Source: Gammaproteobacteria bacterium (GTDB lineage Bacteria > Pseudomonadota > Gammaproteobacteria > Enterobacterales > Neiellaceae). From it: DNA of 33,047 nt. The stretch lies in contig JAFOOX010000065.1 in NCBI GenBank assembly GCA_017425245.1, positions 1 through 33,047 of the forward strand. The letters are read 5' to 3'. Of this stretch, positions 24,118 to 32,651 are shown in pieces. The stretch's first letter is position 1. Every line of letters starts with the position of its first letter. The notes beneath the pieces are model-generated. The model was not told the DNA's origin, made no database searches, and saw only the letters and a program-made list of their open reading frames with translations. Made by a program: the position numbers and the translations under genes.

Positions 24118-25512
24118 ATGGCGCCGGACCAGGAACCGCTCAAGCTATATATCCTCGACACCAACGTCCTGTTGCATGAACCCCTCTCCATCTTCTCCTT
24201 CAAAGAGCACGATGTTGTCATTCCGATGACTGTGCTCGAAGAACTTGACCAGATCAAAGATCGCTCCAAGGACGTCAGCCGCGATGCGCGGGTGGCGATC
24301 CGGGCGATCGATGATGTGCTTCACGATGCCACCACTGAGCAGATCGCCGAGGGGGTGCCGCTGCAGGCGGCCAGCCGCGGCAACAGCGCCAGTGGCCGGT
24401 TGTCGATCTTCGCCGACAGCCAGTTACCACCCGAACAGGAGGCCCTGCCCGGCAACGAGAACGACAACCGCATAATCAACACCGCCCTGCATTTGCAGCG
24501 GGTGTTGGCTCCGCGGCGCGTGGTGCTGGTGACCAAAGACATCAACATGCGGCTCAAGGCCAAAGGGGCCGGGATGGCCCATGTCGAGGACTACCGCACC
24601 GACCAGCTCATTACCGACATCCGTTTTCTGGCTAAGGGCTACCAGACGGTGGCCGGCAGCTTCTGGGAACAGGTGACTGAATATCGCAGTGAGACTACGG
24701 GCCGCGAGGTCAGCCACAGCATCGCTACCAGTCAGTTGCCTGCGGCGCTCTATCCCAACCAGTACCTGATCGATGAAGCGCGCGAGTTTGCCGGACGGGT
24801 GGTGGACACCGGCGAGCAGACCACCAAGGTGCTGGATCTGGGCTATGAGCGGCTGATGGGACGCACCGCCTGGGGTATTCACCCCAAGAACATCTATCAG
24901 GGGATGGCGCTCAATGCGCTGCTCGATCCCACCCTTGATCTGGTGATCCTGACCGGTCCGGCCGGTTGCGGTAAAACCCTGCTGGCGCTGGCTGCAGCGC
25001 TGGAGATGGTGGTCGAGCGCAAGATCTACGACAAGGTGATTGTCACCCGCAACACCCCGGAAATCGCCGAGTCGATCGGCTTTTTGCCCGGCACCGAAGA
25101 GGAAAAGATGATGCCGTGGCTGGCTGCGGTCACTGACACCCTGGAGGTGCTGCACAAAAACGATGCCTCGCCCGATGGTAGCCTCCACTACATTACCGAG
25201 AAGGCCAACCTGCAGTTCAAATCGATCAACTTCATGCGTGGCCGCTCTATCCAGAACGCCTTTGTGCTGCTGGATGAATGCCAGAACCTCACGGCTAGTC
25301 AGATCAAGACCATCATCACCCGCTGCGGTGAAGGCACCAAACTGGTCTGCTCCGGCAACCTGGCACAGATCGACAGCAACTACCTGACCCCGGTGACCTC
25401 CGGGCTGACCTACATCGTCGAACGCTTCAAGAGTTTCGAGGGCAGCGCCAACCTCTACCTCAATGGGGTGGTGCGCAGCCGTCTGGCCTCCTTCGCCGAA
25501 GAAAATCTCTAG
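24118..25512 (+). CDS. PIN-PhoH fusion ATPase (YlaK/PhoH2 type)
   Basis: From ATG 24118 (AGGAGGA, strong) the protein has 464 residues. The N-terminal PIN nuclease-like domain reads YILDTNVLLHEP with LEELDQIKD, NDNRIINTALHLQ and VTKDINMRLKA supplying acidic metal ligands. The C-terminal PhoH ATPase has Walker A GPAGCGKT at about 279-286, NTPEIAESIGFLPGTEEEKM and Walker B FVLLDECQN. PhoH2 proteins of this design act as RNA helicase-RNases, and some belong to toxin-antitoxin pairs. No small antitoxin gene is evident upstream here. The frame stays open upstream to 23734 but overlaps rapA. A hairpin follows the stop. Confidence 0.92.
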   Translation: MAPDQEPLKLYILDTNVLLHEPLSIFSFKEHDVVIPMTVLEELDQIKDRSKDVSRDARVAIRAIDDVLHDATTEQIAEGVPLQAASRGNSASGRLSIFADSQLPPEQEALPGNENDNRIINTALHLQRVLAPRRVVLVTKDINMRLKAKGAGMAHVEDYRTDQLITDIRFLAKGYQTVAGSFWEQVTEYRSETTGREVSHSIATSQLPAALYPNQYLIDEAREFAGRVVDTGEQTTKVLDLGYERLMGRTAWGIHPKNIYQGMALNALLDPTLDLVILTGPAGCGKTLLALAAALEMVVERKIYDKVIVTRNTPEIAESIGFLPGTEEEKMMPWLAAVTDTLEVLHKNDASPDGSLHYITEKANLQFKSINFMRGRSIQNAFVLLDECQNLTASQIKTIITRCGEGTKLVCSGNLAQIDSNYLTPVTSGLTYIVERFKSFEGSANLYLNGVVRSRLASFAEENL

Positions 25513-25521
25513 CCACCACAC

Positions 25522-25551
25522 CACTGCGCCTGCCGAAGGGCAGGCGCAGTG
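25522..25551. terminator. Strong hairpin after the PhoH gene
   Basis: A perfect 13-bp stem (CACTGCGCCTGCC at 25522-25534, GGCAGGCGCAGTG at 25539-25551) with a GAAG loop begins 9 bases after the stop. There is no T-run, so it may act as an RNA 3' end stabiliser rather than a classical terminator. Confidence 0.6.
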
Positions 25552-25664
25552 CGCCGCCGATCACAGCTTGCAACCGCAGTACCGGCGGCCGCAGCAAAGC
25601 GGTGCCACCATAGAGCCACCAGCGCTGGTCTTCGGCGTGAGTTCGCATCCGGGAGAGAGTTGTC

Positions 25665-27644
25665 ATGGGCCAATCGCTGCTGAGCTGGGAGCTAGACGAC
25701 AGTCTGGCGCCTGCCCGCTATCGTCAGTTGCTGCAGGAGGCGCTGGCGGCGCTACCTGTTGCCGGGTCGGCATTGTTGGCGGTGCGTGAGTTGCCGGCGG
25801 CAGCCTTGCTGAAACTGCAGCCGTCGGCCCTGCCGCTGGTGGTGGTTAGCCGCAATGTTGATTGTCATCAGGAAGATGCAGCGTTTGAAGCCGGCGCCTG
25901 TGAGGTGGTGGATCTGGCCCGTGGTGACCGTTTGGCGGTGCGGCGGATTCTGGCGCGGCTGACTGCGGCGGGCAGCGGCAATGTCGCTGATCTCCACTTT
26001 ACCGTCGATGTTGATAGTGATGGCCGGTTGCACCCCTTGCCGCCGGCCAGCTTTGGTAATGGTGCGCGGCTGGCGGATTTGGCCTCGATCGAGAGCGTGC
26101 TGACCCCAGCAGCGCGCGCCGAATGGCAGCAGCAGTGGCAGCGCGCCCGTGCCCAAGGCGAAGCATCAGCCGAGTTGATGGTCGCCAGTGAGCCACCACG
26201 CTGGTTTGAACACCGCATTGAGCGCTATAACGGCAGCGGTTGGCGTTGTCACTGGCGCGATATCAGTAATCACAAAAACCAGCAGCAGCGCTGGGCCCAG
26301 CTCGCCGATTTTGACCCTTTGACCGGTTTGCCCAACCGGCGCTTGCTTCACCGTGAACTGGAACACCGTATCGAAGAGACACTGGCAATCGGTGAAAAAT
26401 TCGCCCTGCTATTTGTCGACCTGCACCACTTTAAGGATATCAACGACACCCTCGGCCACAGCTTTGGGGATCGCCTGCTGATGCAGATCACCACCCTGAT
26501 GAGGGAGGCATTGGGTGGCGACTACACCCTGTGTCGGTTCGGCGGCGATGAGTTTGTGATCATCACTCCCCCCCTGACGGAGCCTGAGCTGCAGGCCCGC
26601 CAGCTGGCGATCCGGGTGGTGACGGCGCTGGAACAGCCGCTGCAACACCAGGGCAAGACCCTGTATGTCGGCGCCAGCGTTGGCATCGCGTTGTGCCCTG
26701 AGCATGGTGATAACGCCGACGAGCTGATCAAACATGCTGATATCGCCATGTATCAGGCCAAGAGCCGTGGGCGCGGCGATGTGATGATCTTCTCCGGGGC
26801 GATGGCGGCTTCACGCCGCTACAAGGTGGAGTTGGAGTCACGTTTCCGCATGGCGCTGCAGAGCCGTCAGTTTGTCCTCCACTATCAGCCGATTGTTGAA
26901 CTGGCCAGCGGCCGGGTGCGCGGTGTCGAGGCGCTGCTGCGCTGGGAAGAACCGGAGCTGGGGATGATTCCGCCGTCCGATTTCATTCCGCTGGCGGAGA
27001 GCAATGGTCTGATCCGCGAATTGGGCAAACAGGTGATCGAGCTGGCGCTGGCCCAGAGCCGTAGCTGGTTGAGTGAGGGGCTGGATCTGCCGATTGCCGT
27101 CAATCTGTCGGTGCTGCAACTCTCCGACCCCGATTTTCTGCGCCATATTCTGGCCAGCGCCGAGCGTTACCGGATCGGCCTCAACCGACTCCATTTCGAG
27201 ATCACCGAGTCGATGCTGTTTGAACACACCGAGGAAAAGCTGCTGCTGCTGCGTGAACTGCAAAAACGCGGTGCCCAGATCGCCCTTGATGATTTCGGTA
27301 TTGGCTTTTCGTCGCTCTCCAATTTGGCGCGGCTGCCAGTCAATGTGATGAAGATCGATCGTAGTTTTATTGCTGCCATGCTTGAGTCCGACAACGACCG
27401 ACAGGTGGTCAATGGTGTGGTTCAGCTCGCTCGCACCTTGGGCAAAGTGGTGGTGGCCGAAGGGATCGAGACCGAGGAACACCGCGCACTGTTGCTGATG
27501 CTGGGTTGTGAGTTGGGCCAGGGCTTTTTGTTTGCTCACCCGATGCCTGCCGAACTGGTGACTGAGTGGCAGCGGGGCTTGCTGGCTGATGGTGGACTGG
27601 CCGCCAGCTGGTTGGAGAACACCGTTGGCAGCGAGGTGAGCTGA
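25665..27644 (+). CDS. GGDEF-EAL protein with receiver-like remnant
   Basis: The protein has 659 residues and no membrane segment. Residues 1-105 look like the second half of a receiver domain (LPLVVVSRNVDCHQEDAAFEAGACEVVDL), without the acidic pocket or phospho-acceptor Asp. A PAS-like region (to about 205) follows. The cyclase domain keeps RFGGDEF at about 293-297 but has no RxxD site. The EAL domain is intact: EALLRW near 421, NLSVLQL, EITES, LDDFGIGFSSL, KIDRSF, AEGIE, GQGFL. Both activities are therefore possible. Its TGA overlaps the ATG of the next gene by one base (TGATG), so the two are coupled. GGAGAG precedes ATG 25665. Confidence 0.9.
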   Translation: MGQSLLSWELDDSLAPARYRQLLQEALAALPVAGSALLAVRELPAAALLKLQPSALPLVVVSRNVDCHQEDAAFEAGACEVVDLARGDRLAVRRILARLTAAGSGNVADLHFTVDVDSDGRLHPLPPASFGNGARLADLASIESVLTPAARAEWQQQWQRARAQGEASAELMVASEPPRWFEHRIERYNGSGWRCHWRDISNHKNQQQRWAQLADFDPLTGLPNRRLLHRELEHRIEETLAIGEKFALLFVDLHHFKDINDTLGHSFGDRLLMQITTLMREALGGDYTLCRFGGDEFVIITPPLTEPELQARQLAIRVVTALEQPLQHQGKTLYVGASVGIALCPEHGDNADELIKHADIAMYQAKSRGRGDVMIFSGAMAASRRYKVELESRFRMALQSRQFVLHYQPIVELASGRVRGVEALLRWEEPELGMIPPSDFIPLAESNGLIRELGKQVIELALAQSRSWLSEGLDLPIAVNLSVLQLSDPDFLRHILASAERYRIGLNRLHFEITESMLFEHTEEKLLLLRELQKRGAQIALDDFGIGFSSLSNLARLPVNVMKIDRSFIAAMLESDNDRQVVNGVVQLARTLGKVVVAEGIETEEHRALLLMLGCELGQGFLFAHPMPAELVTEWQRGLLADGGLAASWLENTVGSEVS

Positions 27645-28558
27645 TGCACAGCTTGGCCGACATGAGGCCAGCAACGGTGCTGGTGGTGGATGATGAGCCG
27701 CTCAACATTCGCCTTCTGGCCCGGGCGCTTAGCCCCCAATACCGGGTCAAGACCGCGACGAGTGGCGACCAGGCCTTGGCTGTCGCGCGATCGGATGATC
27801 CGCCTGATCTGATTCTGCTCGACATTGTAATGCCGGAGATGGACGGCTACGAGGTGTTGCGCCAGCTGCGCGCCGATCCGCGTTCGGTGGCCATCCCGGT
27901 GATCTTCACCACCGCTTGTGGCGGCGTCGAAGATGAAGCCGCAGGCCTTGAGCTGGGAGCCGTTGATTACATTACCAAGCCGTTTAGTTTGCCGATTCTG
28001 ACGGCAAGGGTGCGTAACCATGTGGCCCTCAAGCGCCAGAGCGATCTGCTCGGGCAGCTGGTGTTTATCGATGCGCTGACCGAGATCCCCAACCGTCGCA
28101 GCTTTGATGAGGTGCTGGCCACCGAGTGGGGCCGTTGCCGCCGTCACCAGCAGCCGCTGGGGCTGATCCTGATGGATATCGACCATTTCAAGCGTTACAA
28201 CGACGCCTTTGGCCACGCTCAAGGTGATCATTGCTTGCGCCATGTCGCTCAAGCGGTGCGCAGCGTGTTACGTCGCCCTGGGGATTTTGCCGCCCGCTAT
28301 GGTGGCGAGGAATTTGTGGCGGTGGTGCCGGAGGCCAATCTGCAGGCCACCGCTCAACTGGCTGAGCAGATGCGAAGTGCGGTGGAAGCCTTGGCGTTGC
28401 CCCATCCCGATGGCGGGGTGATGACGCTGTCGGCGGGTGCTGCCGCCCAGCTGGTGGGCGGCAGTGACGAGCCCGATGCGCTGGTATGTACCGCCGATGC
28501 CGCCCTCTATCGGGCCAAGGATGCCGGCCGCAACTGCGTGCGGCTGATGACCGGCTAG
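27644..28558 (+). CDS. REC-GGDEF diguanylate cyclase response regulator
   Basis: The protein has 304 residues. The receiver domain is complete (VVDDEP near 15-19, Asp60 in LILLDIVMPEMDGYEV, Lys in YITKPF). The cyclase domain carries GGEEF at 220-224, with an RPGD inhibitory site five residues before it, and DALTEIPNRRSFD plus MDIDHFKRYNDAFGH. This is the layout of WspR/PleD-like enzymes that make c-di-GMP when phosphorylated and are product-inhibited. No kinase is adjacent. Translation is coupled to the upstream GGDEF-EAL gene by TGATG overlap, so a synthase and a possible hydrolase are made together. Confidence 0.93.
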   Translation: MHSLADMRPATVLVVDDEPLNIRLLARALSPQYRVKTATSGDQALAVARSDDPPDLILLDIVMPEMDGYEVLRQLRADPRSVAIPVIFTTACGGVEDEAAGLELGAVDYITKPFSLPILTARVRNHVALKRQSDLLGQLVFIDALTEIPNRRSFDEVLATEWGRCRRHQQPLGLILMDIDHFKRYNDAFGHAQGDHCLRHVAQAVRSVLRRPGDFAARYGGEEFVAVVPEANLQATAQLAEQMRSAVEALALPHPDGGVMTLSAGAAAQLVGGSDEPDALVCTADAALYRAKDAGRNCVRLMTG

Positions 28559-28561
28559 CTC

Positions 28562-29512
28562 CTAGTGACCTTTGCCCATGGGGACTTCGCGTAAGGCATA
28601 ACTGCCGGCGCTGAGCAGGGTGCCGCTGCGCTCGCCGACGCTGCCGATGGGCAGCATCGCTGGCCCCACCACATCTACCAAGAGCATCCGCCGCCCCTGC
28701 AGGTTGACGTAGCGCTCGCCTGAGGCGTGGGGCAGCTGGATCGCCAGCATCGCATGCTCCGGCAGATAGACCATGGCCAGCGGCAGATCCGGGTGAACGG
28801 CGCGCAGGATGGTGGCCATTAAGGTTGCCTTGCTGTCACAGTCCCCGCCGTGCTGCTGAAGCACCGCCAACGGCGGCCGGAATTCCAGGGTCGGGTTGGC
28901 GAAACGGTTGGCCATGGCGACATAGGGGAGCGACTGCACCCAGGGCAGCAGGTACTCGATCAGCGGTCGCGGATCCGGACCCTTGAAGCGTTGCCGTAAC
29001 TCGCCGGCCATGGTGGCAAAGGCGGGCAGGCTGGCGTTGATGTAGTAGAGATGATCCGGGATCACCCCATGTTCACCGTTGGGCAGGCGGATCTCGGCCT
29101 GCTGGTGGCCACTCAGGAACTGCTTGCGAACGCCGGTACTGACTTTTTCAAGTTCGGCTTGGGCCGCACGCCGTTCTTCATCGCTACCACCGCGTAGCTG
29201 AAACCGCCCTTCGCTGGGAGCGCCAATGGTGACCAGTTCAATGCCTTTGAAATTGGCGGCGGTCTTGAGCATAGCCTGACGCACCTCGGCGCTGGCCATC
29301 TCCGGCCGGTAGCTGCGGTAGCGCACCCCTTGTTCGCCATCGGCGGGCACGGCAAAGCTGAACTGCTGCTCCTTGCGCTTGGGGTCTTGCCAGCTGTAGT
29401 GGTAGCGCAACAGCTCGCCGTCGCGCTCTTGCTGCATCTCCAGCTTGGCCGCAGCCGTGGTGCCGGCAAGCCACAGCAGTGCGGCCAGCCATCCCCATCT
29501 GTGTCTCACCAT
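28562..29512 (-). CDS. Secreted transglutaminase-like cysteine protease family protein
   Basis: The protein has 316 residues with a signal peptide (GWLAALLWLAGTTAAA), so it acts in the periplasm or beyond. The C-terminal half has the transglutaminase-like catalytic pattern: Cys in HGGDCDSKATLMATILR, His in LPEHAMLAI, and a later Asp in LLVDVVGPAM. The N-terminal 150 residues (YHYSWQDPKRKEQQFSFAVP, RSYRPEMASAEVRQAML) are unrecognised. Bacterial members usually cleave or remodel proteins or peptides, with substrates unknown. GGAGAG precedes ATG 29512. It diverges from murB (80 bases between starts), and its stop lies 3 bases after that of the convergent cyclase gene. Confidence 0.75.
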   Translation of the reverse strand: MVRHRWGWLAALLWLAGTTAAAKLEMQQERDGELLRYHYSWQDPKRKEQQFSFAVPADGEQGVRYRSYRPEMASAEVRQAMLKTAANFKGIELVTIGAPSEGRFQLRGGSDEERRAAQAELEKVSTGVRKQFLSGHQQAEIRLPNGEHGVIPDHLYYINASLPAFATMAGELRQRFKGPDPRPLIEYLLPWVQSLPYVAMANRFANPTLEFRPPLAVLQQHGGDCDSKATLMATILRAVHPDLPLAMVYLPEHAMLAIQLPHASGERYVNLQGRRMLLVDVVGPAMLPIGSVGERSGTLLSAGSYALREVPMGKGH

Positions 29513-29592
29513 CGCCTCTCCTCAGCCGGGCTGCTGGTGCAGCCGGTGCTCATGTTATTCTCGTCTCCTTTGCCGTTGTTTGCCTGCGCGCC

Positions 29593-30618
29593 ATGTCCCA
29601 ACTTGCTTTCCCCATTGCCAACACCTTTGGCCTTGCTGCCCGCTGTCGCCAACATCTGCGGGTCGCCGCACCCTGCCGCTTTGGCGTGGACGAACCAGCG
29701 CTGGTGGTGGGTGAGGGCAGCAACCTGATCCCGCTGTGTGATTTTGCCGGCAGCGTGGTGCAGCTGGCCGACCAGCAGCTGAGCTGGCAGCCGCAGGGCG
29801 ATGACTGGCTGGTGACGGCCGGTGGTGGCTGCAACTGGCACCAGCTGGTCAGTGAGCTGGTGACAGCCGGTATCGGCGGGCTGGAGAATCTGGCGCTGAT
29901 CCCCGGCAGCGTGGGGGCGGCGCCGGTGCAGAACATCGGCGCCTATGGCCTCGAAGTGGGTGAGCGGATCGACTGGGTCGAGGGCTTTGACCGCCGCGAT
30001 GGCCAGCCGTTTCGCCTCAGCGCCAGCGACTGTCGCTTTGGCTACCGCGACTCGCTGTTCAAGCAGGCCGATGGCCAGGCGCTGGTGATCAGCCGGGTGC
30101 AGCTGCGCTTGCCGCAGGCGTGGCAAGGGCGCACCAGCTATGCGCCGTTGGCCCGCCTGCTGGACGGAAAAGCGGTCACGCCGCAGCAGATCTTTGATGC
30201 GGTCTGTGTCATCCGCCGCCAGAAATTGCCGGATTGGCAGCAGCTGGGTAATGCCGGCTCCTTTTTCAAAAATCCGCTGGTCAGCGCCGAGCAGGCGGCC
30301 CAGTTGGCGGCCGCCGAGCCGGGGCTGGTCAGTTTCGCTCAGGGCGATGGTTCGGTGAAATTGGCCGCTGGCTGGTTGATCGACCGCTGTGGCCTCAAGG
30401 GGCTGGCGGTGGGCGGTGCGGCGGTGCACAGCGAACAGGCGTTGGTGCTGGTCAACCGCAGTGGCACGGCAACTGCCCGTGATCTGTTGCAGCTGGCTTT
30501 GACCGTGCGTGAGCGGGTGCAGGCGCGCTTTGGCGTCACGCTGGAGCCGGAAGTGCGGTTTATTGCAGAGCAGGGGGAGATCGGTTTTGACCAGGCACTG
30601 GTGCGATTCCTCGGCTGA
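29593..30618 (+). CDS. murB: UDP-N-acetylenolpyruvoylglucosamine reductase MurB
   Basis: MurB reduces enolpyruvyl-UDP-GlcNAc to UDP-N-acetylmuramate with NADPH and FAD, in the cytoplasmic phase of peptidoglycan synthesis. From ATG 29593 the protein has 341 residues. Clear motifs are GEGSNLI, GLENLALIPGSVGAAPVQNIGAYG, CRFGYRDSLFK, GNAGSFFKNP (catalytic Ser) and LEPEVRFI (catalytic Glu). The ribosome site is weak. Residues about 23-36 are shorter than in E. coli MurB and fit poorly, while the +1 frame at 29672-29701 reads a more MurB-like helix. A local double frameshift is possible. birA starts within its 3' end. Confidence 0.93.
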   Translation: MSQLAFPIANTFGLAARCRQHLRVAAPCRFGVDEPALVVGEGSNLIPLCDFAGSVVQLADQQLSWQPQGDDWLVTAGGGCNWHQLVSELVTAGIGGLENLALIPGSVGAAPVQNIGAYGLEVGERIDWVEGFDRRDGQPFRLSASDCRFGYRDSLFKQADGQALVISRVQLRLPQAWQGRTSYAPLARLLDGKAVTPQQIFDAVCVIRRQKLPDWQQLGNAGSFFKNPLVSAEQAAQLAAAEPGLVSFAQGDGSVKLAAGWLIDRCGLKGLAVGGAAVHSEQALVLVNRSGTATARDLLQLALTVRERVQARFGVTLEPEVRFIAEQGEIGFDQALVRFLG

Positions 30619-31570
30619 GCGGCGCCAGGCGCTGCTGCAGCTGCTGGCCGACGGCCAGTTTCACTCCGGGGCCGATCTGGGGGCCCGGCTCGGCGTCTCA
30701 CGGGCGGCAGTGCACAAGCAGATTGCGGCGCTGGCCGAGCTGGGCATCGACTGCCACGCGGTGCAGGGGCGCGGTTACCGTCTCGCCCAAGCGCTGCAGC
30801 CGTTGCAGCCGCAGCAGTGGCAACCGCCGCTGGATAAGGGCGCGGTGGCGCTCACCATCGATTCCACCAATGGCGCGCTGATGCGCGAGCGGCGCCAGCT
30901 GCCGACCGGTTATGTGCTGTTGGCCGAGCATCAGAGCGCCGGGCGCGGGCGCCGTGGCCGTGGCTGGGTGTCGCCGCCAGCCACCAACCTCTATCTGTCG
31001 CTGCTGTGGCGTTTTGACCAGGGGCTGGAAGCGGTGCTGGGGCTGTCGCAGGCGGTGGCGTTGGCCTGTTTAGATGCGCTGCAGACGGAGGGCGCCGATG
31101 GGCTGCGGCTCAAATGGCCCAATGATCTGCTGTGGCAGGGGCGCAAGCTGGGGGGGATCCTGATTGAGCTGGCCGGCCAGCCGGGCGAACCCACGGATGT
31201 GGTAATTGGCGTTGGTCTCAACCTGCAGATGAGTGACCTTGATGCGGCAGCCATCGATCAGCCATGGGTAGATCTGACCACCGTGCTCGGGCGGCGACCA
31301 GAGCGCAACCGCGTGGCCGCGACTTTGGTCAGTGTACTGCGGGCCGAGCTGGGGCGTTTTGAGTGCGAGGGGCTGGGCCCGCGTCTGCCGCAATGGCGGC
31401 AGCACGATGCCTTTGGCCAGCAGCCGGTGAGATTGCTGCTGGGGCCGCAACGGGTGGTCAGTGGCATTGTCGCTGGCATCGACCATCAGGGCGCACTGCT
31501 GCTGCAGACCGACAGCGGCATCGAACGTTTTCTGGGGGGCGAGGTATCGTTGCGTGGGGTCAGCCCATGA
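30587..31570 (+). CDS. birA: Biotin-protein ligase and repressor BirA
   Basis: BirA activates biotin with ATP and attaches it to the carboxylase carrier protein; the N-terminal helix-turn-helix lets it repress biotin genes. The DNA-binding part is present (LLADGQFHSGADLGARLGVSRAAVHKQI). The catalytic part has GRGRRGRGWVSPPATNLYLS and KWPNDLLWQGRKLGGILIE, and the SH3-like C-terminus ends in GGEVSLRGV. I chose TTG at 30587 because GGGGGAG lies just upstream and the N-terminus then matches family length (327 residues, 321 in E. coli). This start lies 32 bases inside murB. An in-frame ATG at 30509 is less likely. The stop overlaps coaX by 4 bases. Confidence 0.92.
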   Translation: MTRHWCDSSAERRQALLQLLADGQFHSGADLGARLGVSRAAVHKQIAALAELGIDCHAVQGRGYRLAQALQPLQPQQWQPPLDKGAVALTIDSTNGALMRERRQLPTGYVLLAEHQSAGRGRRGRGWVSPPATNLYLSLLWRFDQGLEAVLGLSQAVALACLDALQTEGADGLRLKWPNDLLWQGRKLGGILIELAGQPGEPTDVVIGVGLNLQMSDLDAAAIDQPWVDLTTVLGRRPERNRVAATLVSVLRAELGRFECEGLGPRLPQWRQHDAFGQQPVRLLLGPQRVVSGIVAGIDHQGALLLQTDSGIERFLGGEVSLRGVSP

Positions 31571-32277
31571 CTGAGCTGCTGATCGATATTGGCAACAGCC
31601 GCAGCAAATGGGCGAGTTGGCACGCCGGCCGGCTTGGCGCCATCAGCAGCGGCGATCTTGATGCCCTGCTGCAGTGCCCGCCGCCGGCACGAGCCTGGGT
31701 GAGTTGTGTCGGCCATCCTGAACAATTGGCGCGACTGGTGGCTGCTTGGCCCGCGTGCCAGTTGCAGTTGGCGCGCAGCGAACTGGCCGCTGCCGGGGTA
31801 ATCAACGGCTACCGCGATCCGTCCCGGCTTGGCGTCGATCGCTGGCTGGCGCTGCTGGCCGCTCGCTGTCTGAGTCGGGCGCCACAGCTGGTGGTCGATG
31901 CTGGTACCGCCATCACCCTCGATCTGCTCGATGAGTTTGGTCAGCACAAAGGGGGCTGGATCGCCCCCGGCTTTGGATTGTTGCGCCACAGCCTGACCCA
32001 GGGCACGGCGGCGGTGCGCCCCGCGGGCGAGGGCGACGACGGCGGCTTTGGCCGCGATACCGCAGCCGCGGTCAATGGTGGGTGCGCGGCCATGCTGGTG
32101 GGCGTCGTGGACGAGGCGCTGCAGCGTGCCAGCCGATTACTGGGCTCGCGCCTGCCGCTGCGGGTGGTGGTCAGTGGTGGTGACGGGCCGCTGTTGGCGG
32201 CGGCTCGGTCTGACTGGCGGCGGGTCGACAATCTGGTGCTGCGTGGCCTTGCCGTGGTTGCCGCGGGCCACTCATAA
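31567..32277 (+). CDS. coaX: Type III pantothenate kinase CoaX
   Basis: CoaX phosphorylates pantothenate, the first step of coenzyme A synthesis. It belongs to the ASKHA fold and, unlike CoaA, is not feedback-inhibited by CoA and needs a monovalent cation. The protein has 236 residues. Phosphate-1 motif LLIDIGNSRSKWA, DPSRLGVDRW and phosphate-2 motif VVDAGTAITLDLLDE are intact, followed by GGWIAPGF. ATG 31567 overlaps the birA stop (ATGA), so murB, birA and coaX form one translationally linked unit. It replaces the coaA that follows birA in enterobacteria. Confidence 0.93.
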   Translation: MTELLIDIGNSRSKWASWHAGRLGAISSGDLDALLQCPPPARAWVSCVGHPEQLARLVAAWPACQLQLARSELAAAGVINGYRDPSRLGVDRWLALLAARCLSRAPQLVVDAGTAITLDLLDEFGQHKGGWIAPGFGLLRHSLTQGTAAVRPAGEGDDGGFGRDTAAAVNGGCAAMLVGVVDEALQRASRLLGSRLPLRVVVSGGDGPLLAAARSDWRRVDNLVLRGLAVVAAGHS

Positions 32278-32296
32278 CCCGGTGTTTTGCTGTTCA

Positions 32297-32315
32297 TTAT
32301 TTCGCCCCGAAATAA
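32297..32315. terminator. Palindrome after coaX (possible terminator or protein site)
   Basis: TTATTTCG (32297-32304) and CGAAATAA (32308-32315) form a perfect 8-bp stem with a CCC loop, 20 bases after the coaX stop and about 26 bases upstream of the tRNA promoter -35. AT-rich and without a T-run, it could equally be a site for a nucleoid protein upstream of the tRNA operon. Confidence 0.35.
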
Positions 32316-32340
32316 GATGGAATTATTTTAAAAAGCGGGG

Positions 32341-32369
32341 TTGCGTCCCCCCGGCCATTTCCATAGAAT
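32341..32369 (+). promoter_or_regulatory. Promoter of the tRNA(Tyr-Gly-Thr)-tuf operon
   Basis: TTGCGT (32341-32346) stands 17 bases before TAGAAT (32364-32369), followed by the GC-rich discriminator GCGCGTC. Just upstream is an A/T tract (about 32320-32335) like an UP element. This is typical of strongly expressed, stringently controlled stable-RNA genes. Its -10 region matches that of tRNA-Leu. Confidence 0.75.
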
Positions 32370-32444
32370 GCGCGTCACTTGAACGGGGGGCCGCCAACGA
32401 GGCGGTAGCTAGGCCGGTAAAGCCAGCGTCTTTCGTAAGGTTTT

Positions 32445-32529
32445 GGAGGGGTTCCCGAGCGGTCAAAGGGAGCAGACTGTAAATCTGCCGGCTCTGCCTT
32501 CGCAGGTTCGAATCCTGCCCCCTCCACCA
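32445..32529 (+). tRNA. tRNA-Tyr (GTA)
   Basis: An 85-base tRNA with acceptor stem GGAGGGG / CCCCTCC, encoded CCA, and a long variable arm as expected for tyrosine. Anticodon GTA is at 32479-32481. It is first of three tRNAs ahead of tuf, the order also found in pseudomonads and, with an extra leading tRNA-Thr, in enterobacteria. Confidence 0.96.
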
Positions 32530-32564
32530 GTTTTACGCGGTTTGAGGTAGCCCTGCGCCAAGAG

Positions 32565-32639
<75 letters not shown>

Positions 32640-32651
32640 CAGAATTGCGGT

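Noticed and set aside
24424..25524. 366-residue minus-strand open frame over the PhoH gene
   Set aside because: The opposite strand encodes intact PIN and PhoH motifs. The antisense product has no recognisable domain.
26838..27674. 278-residue minus-strand open frame over the EAL domain
   Set aside because: It is a shadow of a well-supported c-di-GMP gene and has no start context.
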